64,000 nt of DNA, from assembly GCF_002943755.1 (NCBI RefSeq), contig NZ_MQUB01000001.1:62001-126000 (forward strand), in the 5' to 3' direction. The number at the start of each line of letters is the position of its first letter. Position 1 is the first letter of the stretch. The notes under the pieces are model-generated. The model made no database searches and was not told the DNA's origin. It was given only the letters and a program-made list of their open reading frames with translations. The stretch is from Aureitalea marina (lineage in GTDB: Bacteria > Bacteroidota > Bacteroidia > Flavobacteriales > Flavobacteriaceae). The position numbers and the translations under genes are program-made. Shown here one piece after another: positions 51,613 to 61,049 of this stretch.

Positions 51613-52556
51613 TTGATAGAAGAAATTAGCAATATAAAAGCTCCCTTTTTAGGGGCTTTTTTTATGAGATCATTGAAGCCAATTACGGTGTTATAACCTT
51701 TGGACTGGAAATATGCTGGAGTTGTTAGATCCCCTGCGGCCAGAACGAAATCTCCGCCCCAACCACCGAGACTTTTTATTTGCCCGGGATAATCCGGAAA
51801 CATACGTTTCTGAACCGGTTTCATTCCGATAGCTTGAGAGATCAACATCTCGTGCTGTGCCATAAGCGGCTGGAATGTTTCAATATCCGGACAGGCTACC
51901 ATTGATTTGGTTAGCTGGCTAATTTCTTGGATGAAGCCATCTTTTTGGGTCATAGCCCGGTACTGGATAATTGCCTCCCGGCTGTCTTGTTTTCTGTTGA
52001 GGTGGACAAAGAATAGCCTGTCAGTAAACGACCAATCCAGGTTTATTGGCTGGACCTCGGGTAATTCTTGGGTCCGTCTATACAAAATAGGTTCATTCTG
52101 CAATGCGACGGCCACATCATATCCACTGCCGCCAAAGGTCATTTCGGACAATTCCTGGGCATCGATCTCTGCCCACTGGGCCAAGTTGGCTATTAGCGAG
52201 GAGCTACTGCCAAGACCCCAATCGCGCGGAAATTGTATTTGACTAGTGAACGAATAGCCTTGGGCTCCACTAAATAGTTCGGGTCGTTTTTTACGAATGT
52301 GTTGAAATAGCTGATCCAATCGATCTGATATCGGATCCGACCCTGTCTTAAAGGAATAATCAGCAGAGAAGTTAGAGAACCAGGTTTGACCATCGTTGTC
52401 CTTGCTGATCCAGGAAAATCCTTTATCCTTATGTTTGGTTACTTCCAGTGATTGCCCAAAGATCGTAGGTAAGGCCAAGGCCAAGGCACCATCCAGTACG
52501 GCGTATTCTCCACTGATCAGCAGCTTGCCGGAACTGTAATAGGTGCTCTGATTCAT
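51609..52556 (-). CDS. GHMP kinase, mevalonate-kinase-like
   Basis: This 315-aa GHMP-fold kinase carries the ATP motif GLGSSSS (in WGLGSSSSLIA, about 115-121), an N-terminal SGEYAVLDGALALALP and the C-terminal glycine-rich GGWGGDFVLA. It probably acts in the mevalonate pathway, as the HMG-CoA reductase gene ends just before it (1-nt overlap). The last 20 codons contain the hairpin that terminates the opposite gene (51636-51660). Which of mevalonate, phosphomevalonate or diphosphomevalonate it uses is not clear. Confidence 0.88.
   Translation of the reverse strand: MNQSTYYSSGKLLISGEYAVLDGALALALPTIFGQSLEVTKHKDKGFSWISKDNDGQTWFSNFSADYSFKTGSDPISDRLDQLFQHIRKKRPELFSGAQGYSFTSQIQFPRDWGLGSSSSLIANLAQWAEIDAQELSEMTFGGSGYDVAVALQNEPILYRRTQELPEVQPINLDWSFTDRLFFVHLNRKQDSREAIIQYRAMTQKDGFIQEISQLTKSMVACPDIETFQPLMAQHEMLISQAIGMKPVQKRMFPDYPGQIKSLGGWGGDFVLAAGDLTTPAYFQSKGYNTVIGFNDLIKKAPKKGAFILLISSIN
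51636..51663 (+). terminator. Terminator of the PpiD-like gene inside the GHMP kinase 3' end
   Basis: AAAAGCTCCC and AGGGGCTTTT pair with one mismatch around a short T loop, followed by seven T on the plus strand. It lies 24 bp after the plus-strand TAA but inside the convergent coding region (residues KKAPKKGAF). The minus strand also ends in A/T-rich sequence, so it may work in both directions. Confidence 0.7.
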
Positions 52557-53863
52557 TATTCCCTGTTTCGGCTGATAAACTCTGAAGCAGCCTGAAAAGA
52601 GACTGCCTCCTTTTTGAAATGTTCTATGGCCAGTTCCTTTTCTTCCGGTGAGGCTCCTAATTGATTTAGGATGTTCATCAGGTGCATTTTCATATGTCCC
52701 TGTTGTATGCCGATGGTAACCAATGATCTTAAAGCAGCGAAGTTTTGGGCCAATCCGGCCACGGCAACGATCTCCATCAGTTCCTGGGCACTTGGTTTGC
52801 CCAATACATCCAGACTAAGTCTGACCAATGGATGAAGCGAGGTCAGTCCGCCTACTGTTCCAAGAGCCAGAGGTAGTTCGATCCAAAATTTAAATTGACC
52901 ATCAACCACTTCAGCATGAGTCAGGCTGGTATATCGTCCAGATCTAGCCGCAAAGGCGTGTACTCCTGCTTCCACAGCCCGGAAATCGTTCCCGGTGGCC
53001 AATACCAAGGCATCCACTCCATTCATTATTCCTTTATTGTGGGTTACAGCCCGGCTCACTTCAACCTCGGCTATTTGGACTGCCTGCACCATTTTTCGTG
53101 CAAATTCGTCCCCGGACAAACCATTGTTGGCTAACTGTTCTAACGGACAACTCACGCTGGCCTTCACCAAACAATTGGGTACATAATTGGACAGTATGCT
53201 CATCACTACTTCGGGGCGTTGAACACCAAATCCATCCCAGTCTTTGGCCAAAACTCTGAGGGTGGAAGCGATCTGTTCTAGGCAGCTGTTGATAAAATTA
53301 GCTCCCATAGCGTCTTTAGTCTGAAAGGTTGCGTGCAACTGATAATAGCCCGCTAAAGCCGCTGTACTGTCTTTGAGTTCGAGGTCGATAAGTCCACCGC
53401 CTCTTTTTTTCATGTTCCGCTGAATCTCCCCAACAGAATCGATCAAGCTCATCTTGTGTTCCTGAAAGAACTGCTCCATTCTATCAGTCGGTCCCGGATA
53501 ATTGATATGGATCTGTCCGGCTTTGACCGTCGATATGACCTCGGCCTTAAAACCGCCCTTGTCCAGCCAAAATTTAGCAGCATTACTGGCCGCTGCTACC
53601 ACGGAGCTCTCTTCGATCACCATGGGGAGGGTCATTAAACGCTCATTGATCAGAAAGTTAGGAGCGATCCCATAAGGCAGGTAGTAATTGCTGATGGAAT
53701 TCTCAATGAATTCATCGTGTAGTGTCTGCAGCTTATCATCACTATTCCAATACTGTTTCAGGGTCGATCGGGCCTCTGAGGAATCAGACAAATACTGACT
53801 GACCAGCCAATCGATCTTTTGTTCTTTGGACAGTTTGGAGAATCCGATTACTGCTTCGGGCAT
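52556..53863 (-). CDS. mvaA: Hydroxymethylglutaryl-CoA reductase, class II
   Basis: This 435-aa reductase makes mevalonate from HMG-CoA. Class II marks are MVIEESSVVAAASNAAKFW (catalytic Glu), DAMGANFINSCLEQ for cofactor binding, NKGIMNGVDALVLATGNDFRAVEAG and the C-terminal HMKMHLMNILNQLGA (His). It lacks the long membrane anchor of class I enzymes. The GHMP kinase follows with 1-nt overlap. The gene thus heads a two-gene mevalonate unit. Confidence 0.94.
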   Translation of the reverse strand: MPEAVIGFSKLSKEQKIDWLVSQYLSDSSEARSTLKQYWNSDDKLQTLHDEFIENSISNYYLPYGIAPNFLINERLMTLPMVIEESSVVAAASNAAKFWLDKGGFKAEVISTVKAGQIHINYPGPTDRMEQFFQEHKMSLIDSVGEIQRNMKKRGGGLIDLELKDSTAALAGYYQLHATFQTKDAMGANFINSCLEQIASTLRVLAKDWDGFGVQRPEVVMSILSNYVPNCLVKASVSCPLEQLANNGLSGDEFARKMVQAVQIAEVEVSRAVTHNKGIMNGVDALVLATGNDFRAVEAGVHAFAARSGRYTSLTHAEVVDGQFKFWIELPLALGTVGGLTSLHPLVRLSLDVLGKPSAQELMEIVAVAGLAQNFAALRSLVTIGIQQGHMKMHLMNILNQLGASPEEKELAIEHFKKEAVSFQAASEFISRNRE

Positions 53864-54007
53864 ATACTTGAACTTAGGAGCTCAAAGATACTATTATTCC
53901 CGCACAGCTGATCTTTTCGAAACCTCCTGAAAGCCCGCCATTTAACAGAAAAATCGTGCTATTTCGGTATATTTTTATTAAACTTGGCCTAACTTAAACT
54001 TAACGGC

Positions 54008-56221
54008 TTGAACAAGACTCATCTCCGCTTGCTGCTGTTGTTGCTGGTTTCCGCACCCTTACTGACCACAGCTCAGCAAAATCAATTCACTTTAGAAGAA
54101 ATTTGGGGAGGCGCTTTTAGAACAGAGCGGCTGGATGCCCTTCATCCCATGAATAACGGAACGCAGTATTCTGTGCTGAATTACGACAGGACAGCCAAGG
54201 CCTCCACCATCGATGTATATGATTATACTTCGGGCGAAAAAGTCGAAACCGTAGTAAACACCAAAGATCTGCTGGATCTCAATTATGTGATCTCTTATGA
54301 ATTCAGTGATGATGAAAGCCGGATGTTGCTTGCGGCAGAACTTCAGCAGATCTATCGTCGTTCGTCCAGAGGAAAATACTTCGTCTTTGATCGGACCAAT
54401 AAGTCAACCACCTTGCTGTCCAATAATCTGGTCAAAGAACCCACCTTCAGTCCGGATGCATCGAAGGTCGCTTATGGCTATCAAAACAATCTGTTCTTTA
54501 AAGATCTCAGTTCGGGAAGTGTAATTCAAGTCACCGAGGATGGTCAGAACAACAGCATTATCAATGGAATAACCGATTGGGTGTACGAAGAAGAATTCGG
54601 TTTTGTGCGCGCCTTCGATTGGAATTCCAAATCGGATAAGATCGCCTTTATCCGCTTTGACGAGTCCGATGTGCCGGAGTTCTCCATGGATGTCTACGGC
54701 AAGGATCTGTACCAGCACCAAGAGGTATTCAAATACCCTAAAGCAGGAGAGAGCAATGCCAAGGTATCCCTGCACATTTATGATCTAAAGACCAAAAAGA
54801 CCACCAAGGTCGATCTGTCTGCCTACAATAACTACTACATCCCCAGGATCAAATGGAGTAATGACCCCAATATCCTGAGTGTACAGCTAATGAACAGGAA
54901 CCAGAATGAATTGGATCTTGTTTTTGTGAATGCGGCTCAGAACACATCTAAAATGGTTCATCAGGAACGCGATGCCGCTTATGTGGACGTTACCGACGAC
55001 CTGACCTTTTTGAATGACAATAGTTTTATATGGACCAGTGAAAAGAGTGGTTGGAACCATATCTATCACTACGACAGGGAAGGTCAATTGAGAAACCAGA
55101 TCACCGATGGAGAGTGGGAGGTGACCCGTTATTACGGATTCGATCCCAAAACAGCCCGGATCTACTTTCAAAGCAGTGAGAATGGAAGCACGGTTCGGGA
55201 TGTATTTTCAGTGACCAAGAATGGGGAGAACAAGATCCAATTGACCAATGAGGTGGGTACCAACTCGGCCTCCTTCAGTGCGGATTACACCTATTTCATC
55301 AATACCTTTTCCAATACGGAAACTCCTTATCGATTTAGCTTACACCAAGCGCTTACCGGAGAACAACTGCGAGAGATCAAGAATAACAATGCGTTAAAGG
55401 ATAAGCTCAATACTTACGCCTTGTCGCCTAAGGAGTTCTCTACCATTGAGGTCAAAGGAGAGGAACTAAATATGTATATGATCAAACCGTTGGATTTTGA
55501 TCCCAACAAGGAGTATCCCCTCTTTATGTATCAATACTCAGGCCCCGGATCGCAGAACGTGGCCGATCGCTGGGGCGGTTCCAATGATTACTGGCACCAG
55601 ATGTTGGCTCAGCAAGGCTACATCATCGCTTGTGTTGACGGTCGCGGTACTGGATTAAAAGGACGGGACTTCAAGAAAATGACCCAAAAAGAATTGGGGA
55701 AGTATGAGGTAGAAGATCAGATCGCCGCCGCCAAAAAATTAGGAGAGCGATCCTACATTGATGCCGACCGTATCGGAATCTGGGGATGGAGTTATGGCGG
55801 GTTCATGTCGTCTAACTGCCTCTTCCAGGGTGCAGACGTCTTTTCCATGGCCATAGCAGTGGCTCCGGTGACCAGCTGGCGTTTTTACGATACCATTTAC
55901 ACCGAGCGTTATATGACCACTCCTCAGGAAAATCCTGGTGGCTACGATCGGAACTCTCCGATCTCCCATGTCGATAAGTTGGAAGGAGATTTCTTGCTGG
56001 TTCATGGAACGGCAGATGACAACGTGCATGCGCAGAATTCATATCGCTTGGTCGAAGCCCTTGTTCAAGCGAATAAGGACTTTGATTGGCTGATGTACCC
56101 GGATAAGAATCACGGGATCTATGGCGGAAATACGCGTCTGCATTTGTATCGGAAGATGACCCAGTTTATCCAACGCAGCCTGGGTGAGCCAAGATCGACT
56201 TTGATAGAGATTAAAAACTAA
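54008..56221 (+). CDS. Secreted dipeptidyl peptidase IV, S9B family
   Basis: This 737-aa exported serine peptidase removes Xaa-Pro/Ala dipeptides. It has a signal peptide (1-22), an eight-blade beta-propeller (about 40-480) and an alpha/beta-hydrolase domain with Ser in GWSYGGFMS (about 597), Asp in TADDNVHAQNS and His in DKNHGIYGG. The dipeptide-anchoring Glu pair appears in VYEEEFGF. The start is TTG (54008); the frame upstream has a stop a few codons away and no ATG. Marine flavobacteria use such enzymes for peptide uptake, and a POT transporter follows. Confidence 0.94.
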   Translation: MNKTHLRLLLLLLVSAPLLTTAQQNQFTLEEIWGGAFRTERLDALHPMNNGTQYSVLNYDRTAKASTIDVYDYTSGEKVETVVNTKDLLDLNYVISYEFSDDESRMLLAAELQQIYRRSSRGKYFVFDRTNKSTTLLSNNLVKEPTFSPDASKVAYGYQNNLFFKDLSSGSVIQVTEDGQNNSIINGITDWVYEEEFGFVRAFDWNSKSDKIAFIRFDESDVPEFSMDVYGKDLYQHQEVFKYPKAGESNAKVSLHIYDLKTKKTTKVDLSAYNNYYIPRIKWSNDPNILSVQLMNRNQNELDLVFVNAAQNTSKMVHQERDAAYVDVTDDLTFLNDNSFIWTSEKSGWNHIYHYDREGQLRNQITDGEWEVTRYYGFDPKTARIYFQSSENGSTVRDVFSVTKNGENKIQLTNEVGTNSASFSADYTYFINTFSNTETPYRFSLHQALTGEQLREIKNNNALKDKLNTYALSPKEFSTIEVKGEELNMYMIKPLDFDPNKEYPLFMYQYSGPGSQNVADRWGGSNDYWHQMLAQQGYIIACVDGRGTGLKGRDFKKMTQKELGKYEVEDQIAAAKKLGERSYIDADRIGIWGWSYGGFMSSNCLFQGADVFSMAIAVAPVTSWRFYDTIYTERYMTTPQENPGGYDRNSPISHVDKLEGDFLLVHGTADDNVHAQNSYRLVEALVQANKDFDWLMYPDKNHGIYGGNTRLHLYRKMTQFIQRSLGEPRSTLIEIKN

Positions 56222-56247
56222 ACGACTAATAACTAATAAACTATCCT

Positions 56248-57837
56248 ATGGAATTTAAATTTGGTGGTTCGGAGATCAATCAGCGAACCGTGATCGGGCA
56301 CCCTTCCGGTCTTTTCGTTCTCTTCTTTACAGAAATGTGGGAGCGCTTCTCCTACTATGGAATGCGAGCCCTGTTGGTTCTCTTTCTGACCGCAAGCCTT
56401 TTGGATGAGGGCTGGGGATGGGAAAGAGCCGATGCCCTGATTCTATATGGATGGTACACAGGATTGGTCTATTTGACACCGATCTTTGGTGGACTGATCG
56501 CCGATAAACTGTTAGGATATCGAAATGCCATTGTTTTAGGGGCCTTGATAATGACCATAGGACACGCATCTATGGCATTGGAGGTGTTCGCCGATTTCTT
56601 TTTCTTTATTGGACTACTCTGTCTGATCATCGGGAACGGATTGTTCAAACCGAATATTTCTTCTATAGTGGGCCAGTTGTATAAGACACAAGGGAAGGAG
56701 AAGGATGCCGGATATACCATTTTCTATATGGGGATCAATGCCGGTGCCTTTCTCGGGATTTTACTTTGTGGATATATCGGAGAGAAGATCGGATGGCACT
56801 GGGGCTTTGGTCTGGCGGGGATTTTTATGTTCCTCGGTATGCTACAGTTTCATTATGCCCAGAAGATCTTTGGTAATATCGGATTAAAACCCAAGCGAAC
56901 AGAAGATGTGGAAGACACCTTGGAAGATGCCTTGGAAGAAACCAAAGAAGCCTTTGAAGATGTCAAAGAAGAGGCTGAAAGCTCAAAGGTTACTCGAGAT
57001 AGGATACAGGTAATTGCTGTGTTTGCCTTGTTTACGGTATTCTTCTGGTGGGCGTTCGAACAGGCCGGAGGATCTATGACCATCTTTGCGGCAGATTATA
57101 CAGATCGAGCGCTTGAAGGGAGTGCAGCCATGACCTTTAAGGTGATCAATGCAATTATCACTCTGGTTCCTATGGTGGTCATTACCATCGTTCTGGCCTT
57201 ACTGTTCAAACAGACCTTTGGAGCTTATGCGATCTCCAACGTTTGGCTCGGTTTGAGTTTTGTGATCATTTGGGGCATCGTAATTTGGATGCTCAACCGC
57301 GAATTTGCAGCTGATGCAACTGAAGTTCCTGCTTCATGGTTCTCAGTATTGAACTCCCTTTATATCATCTTATTTGCTCCGGTCTTTTCGAAGATCTGGG
57401 AGAGTAAGTTCAACCCATCCGGACCCATTAAATTTGCGATCGGTCTGATTCTGGTAGGTGTAGGTTTCGCCATTCTTTCATACGGGGCGTCTACTATACC
57501 AGATGGAGCCCGCGTAGCTTCTGTCAGTATGGTATTCCTGATCCTCGCTTATTTGTTCCACACCCTGGGCGAACTCTGTGTTTCTCCAGTAGGTCTGTCC
57601 TATGTGAGTAAACTCGCTCCCCTGAAGTTGGTTGGAATGATGTTTGGAATTTGGTTTGTATCTAATTTTGTGGCCAACTTATTAGGAGGACTAACAGGTA
57701 GTTATATCGATACCATCTCGGAAAGTTATGGTCTGTCTACCTTCTTCCTGATCTTTACAGCCATTCCTGTATTGGCGGGTATCATTATGATCATTATCAA
57801 TCCGATCCTGCTCAAGAAGATGCACGGAATCCGTTAA
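56248..57837 (+). CDS. POT family proton-coupled oligopeptide transporter
   Basis: This 529-aa MFS protein has 12-14 membrane helices and POT signatures: FFTEMWERFSYYGMRALLVLF (E-x-x-E-R-F-x-Y-Y-like motif, near residue 30) and FKPNISSIVGQLY. Between the sixth and seventh helices lies an acidic coiled stretch (EDVEDTLEDALEETKEAF, about 220-245), unusual for the family. The gene begins 26 nt after DPP IV, so dipeptides released outside may be imported here. It is followed by a strong terminator. Confidence 0.95.
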   Translation: MEFKFGGSEINQRTVIGHPSGLFVLFFTEMWERFSYYGMRALLVLFLTASLLDEGWGWERADALILYGWYTGLVYLTPIFGGLIADKLLGYRNAIVLGALIMTIGHASMALEVFADFFFFIGLLCLIIGNGLFKPNISSIVGQLYKTQGKEKDAGYTIFYMGINAGAFLGILLCGYIGEKIGWHWGFGLAGIFMFLGMLQFHYAQKIFGNIGLKPKRTEDVEDTLEDALEETKEAFEDVKEEAESSKVTRDRIQVIAVFALFTVFFWWAFEQAGGSMTIFAADYTDRALEGSAAMTFKVINAIITLVPMVVITIVLALLFKQTFGAYAISNVWLGLSFVIIWGIVIWMLNREFAADATEVPASWFSVLNSLYIILFAPVFSKIWESKFNPSGPIKFAIGLILVGVGFAILSYGASTIPDGARVASVSMVFLILAYLFHTLGELCVSPVGLSYVSKLAPLKLVGMMFGIWFVSNFVANLLGGLTGSYIDTISESYGLSTFFLIFTAIPVLAGIIMIIINPILLKKMHGIR

Positions 57838-57857
57838 AATTGCATACCACATATCTT

Positions 57858-57885
57858 AAAACGTTCCAGAAATGGAACGTTTTTT
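57858..57885 (+). terminator. Rho-independent terminator after the POT transporter
   Basis: AAAACGTTCCA and TGGAACGTTTT form an 11-bp perfect stem with GAAA loop, followed by more T. It lies 21 bp after the transporter stop, on the plus strand. Confidence 0.92.
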
Positions 57886-57913
57886 GTTATATTGACCATC
57901 TAATCCCCCAAAT

Positions 57914-58456
57914 ATGAAGAAGATAGTCTTGCTGTTTTGTCTGTTGGTTTCACTGGCTTTAACCGCCCAGGAGGAGATCCAATGGATGAGCATGAACGAA
58001 GCCCTTGCTGCTCAGCAGGAGGAACCTAAGAAGATCATGATCGATGTCTACACCACCTGGTGTGGCCCATGCAAGCTCATGGATAAGAATACCTTTAGCA
58101 ATTCCGATGTGGTGGCTTACATCAATGCCAATTATTACCCGGTAAAATTCAATGCCGAAGGAACAGAAGAGATCACTTACGATGGCTTTACTTATACTAA
58201 TCCCAATTATCAGGAAGGACGTAAGGGAAGAAATGCGACCCATTTCTTTGCAGATGCCCTAAATCTGAGTGGATATCCATCTTTGGCCTTTTTCGATGAT
58301 AAAGGGAAGTATATTCAGGCAATACCTGGGTATCGAACCCCACAGGAATTGGAGATCTACTTAAAGATGATCGCAACCAACGATTACAAGGATATCACCA
58401 CCATGGAGAAGTGGGAAACCTATCAAAAGGATTTTGTAAGTACTTTTCAGGACTGA
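57914..58456 (+). CDS. Exported thioredoxin-like protein
   Basis: This 180-aa protein has a signal peptide (to about LTAQ) and a thioredoxin fold with the active-site CGPC (TTWCGPCKLMD, about residues 52-55) and a cis-Pro in LSGYPSLAFF. It acts in the periplasm on disulfides, reducing or exchanging thiols. The region between (ITYDGFTYTNPNY) looks like a family insert. It has its own start after the POT terminator and converges on comEC with no gap. Confidence 0.9.
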   Translation: MKKIVLLFCLLVSLALTAQEEIQWMSMNEALAAQQEEPKKIMIDVYTTWCGPCKLMDKNTFSNSDVVAYINANYYPVKFNAEGTEEITYDGFTYTNPNYQEGRKGRNATHFFADALNLSGYPSLAFFDDKGKYIQAIPGYRTPQELEIYLKMIATNDYKDITTMEKWETYQKDFVSTFQD

Positions 58457-60472
58457 TCAATCCAGATCAACGACATAAGCTCCGCTTTCGCCTGTATAGT
58501 GAAAGCGGATTTTGTTTTTTAGGCAGGTCTTGTTCCACCGCTCAACCAAGGCGGGCCAGTTAGAACCATCAGCAATAATCTGAGTTGGCCGAAGAGAATC
58601 GATCATGCGCTGCAAGTGGATCGGCGCGTTTTGTGTCAGCAAGATCCAATTTGATCGAATCCCAGCAGGGTATACGCCTAAGCTGTCCACAATAAGCAGT
58701 TTACCTCTTTTCCAACAGGTGAGATATTCATAGCTTTTATGCTTCGCTAGTTTGGTGTTGTTATGACGGATCAGGTCCCTAATGGCATAATTATCTTCTG
58801 CCGTGGTCAAAGAATCGGAATGCATCCAAATGAGCTGGTCTCCTTGCTGTTCGGCTACCAGGGTCTCGCCCCACTGATGCAAAACATAAAAGGTCTCCTT
58901 GGAATTCTTTAGGTCCTTCCAGGCAATCAAAGAAATTGTGCCCAATACCGATAGAAAGAACAGCTTTCTAAAGATTCCATTTTTACTATGGATCCAGAAC
59001 ACCAACGCACTAATAATACCTGCACTAGCCAGGCTATATTCTAAAGGGAAGTGAACATCCTCAAACCAGGGCCCCCATGTTCCGACGGCCTCCATAAGCC
59101 TGAGAAGCTCTCCCAAAAATGTATTATAGCCCTGTATCAACCAAGGGATATCATGCTGATAAAAAGCAAGCACTGTTATCACAATCCCGGCAACAAGAAC
59201 AACTCCTATTGCGGGAATGACCAATAAACTACTGATCCAGAAGACAGATGAGAACTGGTGAAAATAATACAAGCTCAATGGCAATACACCTAGTTGTGCC
59301 GCAATACTGACTGCGACCATTCCCCGTATCCATTTTATCATTTTCCAAGGTGTCTTTACAGAGTTGATCAGAGGTGGTGCGAGCCACAGAATGGAAAGCA
59401 CGGATAGAAAACTCAATTGAAACCCCAGGTCAAACAGATAAAGGGGCCTATAGATCAATAAGCCCAATAATATCATGCTCAATAGCTGGGTAGAATCCAC
59501 CGGTCGGTTATAGAATTGGGTGAGCGTATAAACGATCATAAGTAGGGAGGCCCTGACCACCGACGGGCTCAAACCGCTTATGCAGGCAAAGCCGCAGATA
59601 CCGGTCAGGATGAAAAGGATCTGGACGAATCGGGTACCACGTATACGTCCCAGCGGATGACTGATCCACTTAAGAATTAGAAAGATCAGGCCTACATGCA
59701 AACCGGAAATCGCCAGTAAATGCATAGCACCGGCTTTTTGGAAATTCTGGCGCAGTTCGGTATCCACACCGCTTCGGTCCCCCAGGAGCATGGCTATGGT
59801 TACCCCAAGTTGATCTTCCTCAAGTCCGGAACTCTTCAAGTCTGAAATTAGCTTTTTCCGAAACCGATAGATCCTACTATTCCAATTGGGCTCCCTGGGA
59901 TATTTCGTGAGTATCTGTGAGGCATTTAATTTGATCTGATGAAATACCTGTTTGATGTTCCAGTATGATCTCATATCCCATTGCCCGGGATTGCTGGGAG
60001 CATCCAGTTGGTCCATGTTCGCGTATACGAGCATTTGATCACCTGGAATAAGTTGCAGACTATCTGTGAGTGCTGTTCTCAGCAATACACGACCATGGAC
60101 ATGGGATGAATCCATGCGTGTTACATTAGCAACATAGACCTGGTAGAATGAATTGGGTTTACGGACGGCGGTAATCTCTAATTTGATCAATTGGTCCTTA
60201 TCCGAACATATGGCTGTGCTCAAGGGATAGTGTCCGTTCTCCAGTAATGAAGCCTGTAGGCTTAGCCCGCCCAGGATCAAAAAAATGAGGTTTGCTGCCC
60301 ATTCGAAACCAGTTTTCCTGAGCCTAAAAAACCCAATGATCAGGACGATGACTGTTGGGAGTATTCCTGTTTCCAATACCTTGGTCGACGAAGGTACTAA
60401 CCAGGCAAGTGCTATCCCTGTGGCAAAAGCCAGGGCTAAACGAAAGATCACATAACGGTTTGCGGGTTTCAT
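58457..60472 (-). CDS. comEC: ComEC/Rec2 DNA-uptake channel
   Basis: This 671-aa multi-helix membrane protein has an N-terminal OB-like exposed domain (DUF4131, about 55-190), a central competence domain (about 220-480) with GDRSGVDTELRQNFQKAGAMHLLAISGLHVGL, and a C-terminal part without a full metallo-beta-lactamase motif. The C-terminal third (from about 500) lacks HxHxDH, so it is a short form. ComEC carries single-stranded DNA across the inner membrane in natural transformation. Confidence 0.92.
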   Translation of the reverse strand: MKPANRYVIFRLALAFATGIALAWLVPSSTKVLETGILPTVIVLIIGFFRLRKTGFEWAANLIFLILGGLSLQASLLENGHYPLSTAICSDKDQLIKLEITAVRKPNSFYQVYVANVTRMDSSHVHGRVLLRTALTDSLQLIPGDQMLVYANMDQLDAPSNPGQWDMRSYWNIKQVFHQIKLNASQILTKYPREPNWNSRIYRFRKKLISDLKSSGLEEDQLGVTIAMLLGDRSGVDTELRQNFQKAGAMHLLAISGLHVGLIFLILKWISHPLGRIRGTRFVQILFILTGICGFACISGLSPSVVRASLLMIVYTLTQFYNRPVDSTQLLSMILLGLLIYRPLYLFDLGFQLSFLSVLSILWLAPPLINSVKTPWKMIKWIRGMVAVSIAAQLGVLPLSLYYFHQFSSVFWISSLLVIPAIGVVLVAGIVITVLAFYQHDIPWLIQGYNTFLGELLRLMEAVGTWGPWFEDVHFPLEYSLASAGIISALVFWIHSKNGIFRKLFFLSVLGTISLIAWKDLKNSKETFYVLHQWGETLVAEQQGDQLIWMHSDSLTTAEDNYAIRDLIRHNNTKLAKHKSYEYLTCWKRGKLLIVDSLGVYPAGIRSNWILLTQNAPIHLQRMIDSLRPTQIIADGSNWPALVERWNKTCLKNKIRFHYTGESGAYVVDLD

Positions 60473-60519
60473 GGTCAGACCGGGAAGTCTAACCGGGAAG
60501 CATGGTAAAGTTAATCAGT

Positions 60520-61017
60520 TCAGATCACTTTGCGGGCCTGCACAAATGCCTTTCGCCAGTAGTTTTCGTCCATGGAGGAAACAATTACTCCTCGGGATGT
60601 GGTCGAATGGATAAAACGGATCTGTCCTCCTTTGCGTTCAACCACCAGGCCAACATGGTTGATCCCACCTCCCTTTTTAGAAGTACTGAAGAATACCAGG
60701 TCTCCTTCACGAACATCTGCCAAGGCTATTTTTTTGCCTGTTTTTGCCATGTCACGAGAAACACGGGGCAATTGGATCTCGCCCTCTAGATAGGAAACAT
60801 AGATCAGCCCGGAACAATCCATGCCTTTCTTGCTTGTGCCTCCAAATCGATATGGGGTTCCCTCAAAGGAAATGGCGTGATCGATGATGGGATCAACGGT
60901 CTTATTTTTGGAATGATTACTCGATTTACTGGAATGGTCTGCGACCTTCTTGGAAGATCCGCATGAAGATAGGACCAAAACCATCAACAGGGAGGTTGTT
61001 AGTAGTTTCATAGACAT
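60520..61017 (-). CDS. NlpC/P60 (C40) peptidoglycan endopeptidase lipoprotein
   Basis: This 165-aa lipoprotein (LSSC at about residue 18) has an NlpC/P60 domain: catalytic Cys in MDCSGLIYVSYLEG (about 69), His in INHVGLVVE and a third polar His in IHSTTSRGV. Such enzymes cut gamma-D-Glu-diaminopimelate bonds in peptidoglycan. The start could be at 61017 or at 61011 (both ATG). It lies next to comEC and lpxB on the same strand. Confidence 0.93.
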   Translation of the reverse strand: MSMKLLTTSLLMVLVLSSCGSSKKVADHSSKSSNHSKNKTVDPIIDHAISFEGTPYRFGGTSKKGMDCSGLIYVSYLEGEIQLPRVSRDMAKTGKKIALADVREGDLVFFSTSKKGGGINHVGLVVERKGGQIRFIHSTTSRGVIVSSMDENYWRKAFVQARKVI

Positions 61018-61049
61018 AGGGCTTGTCCGAAATTACTAAAAAAATCGAA

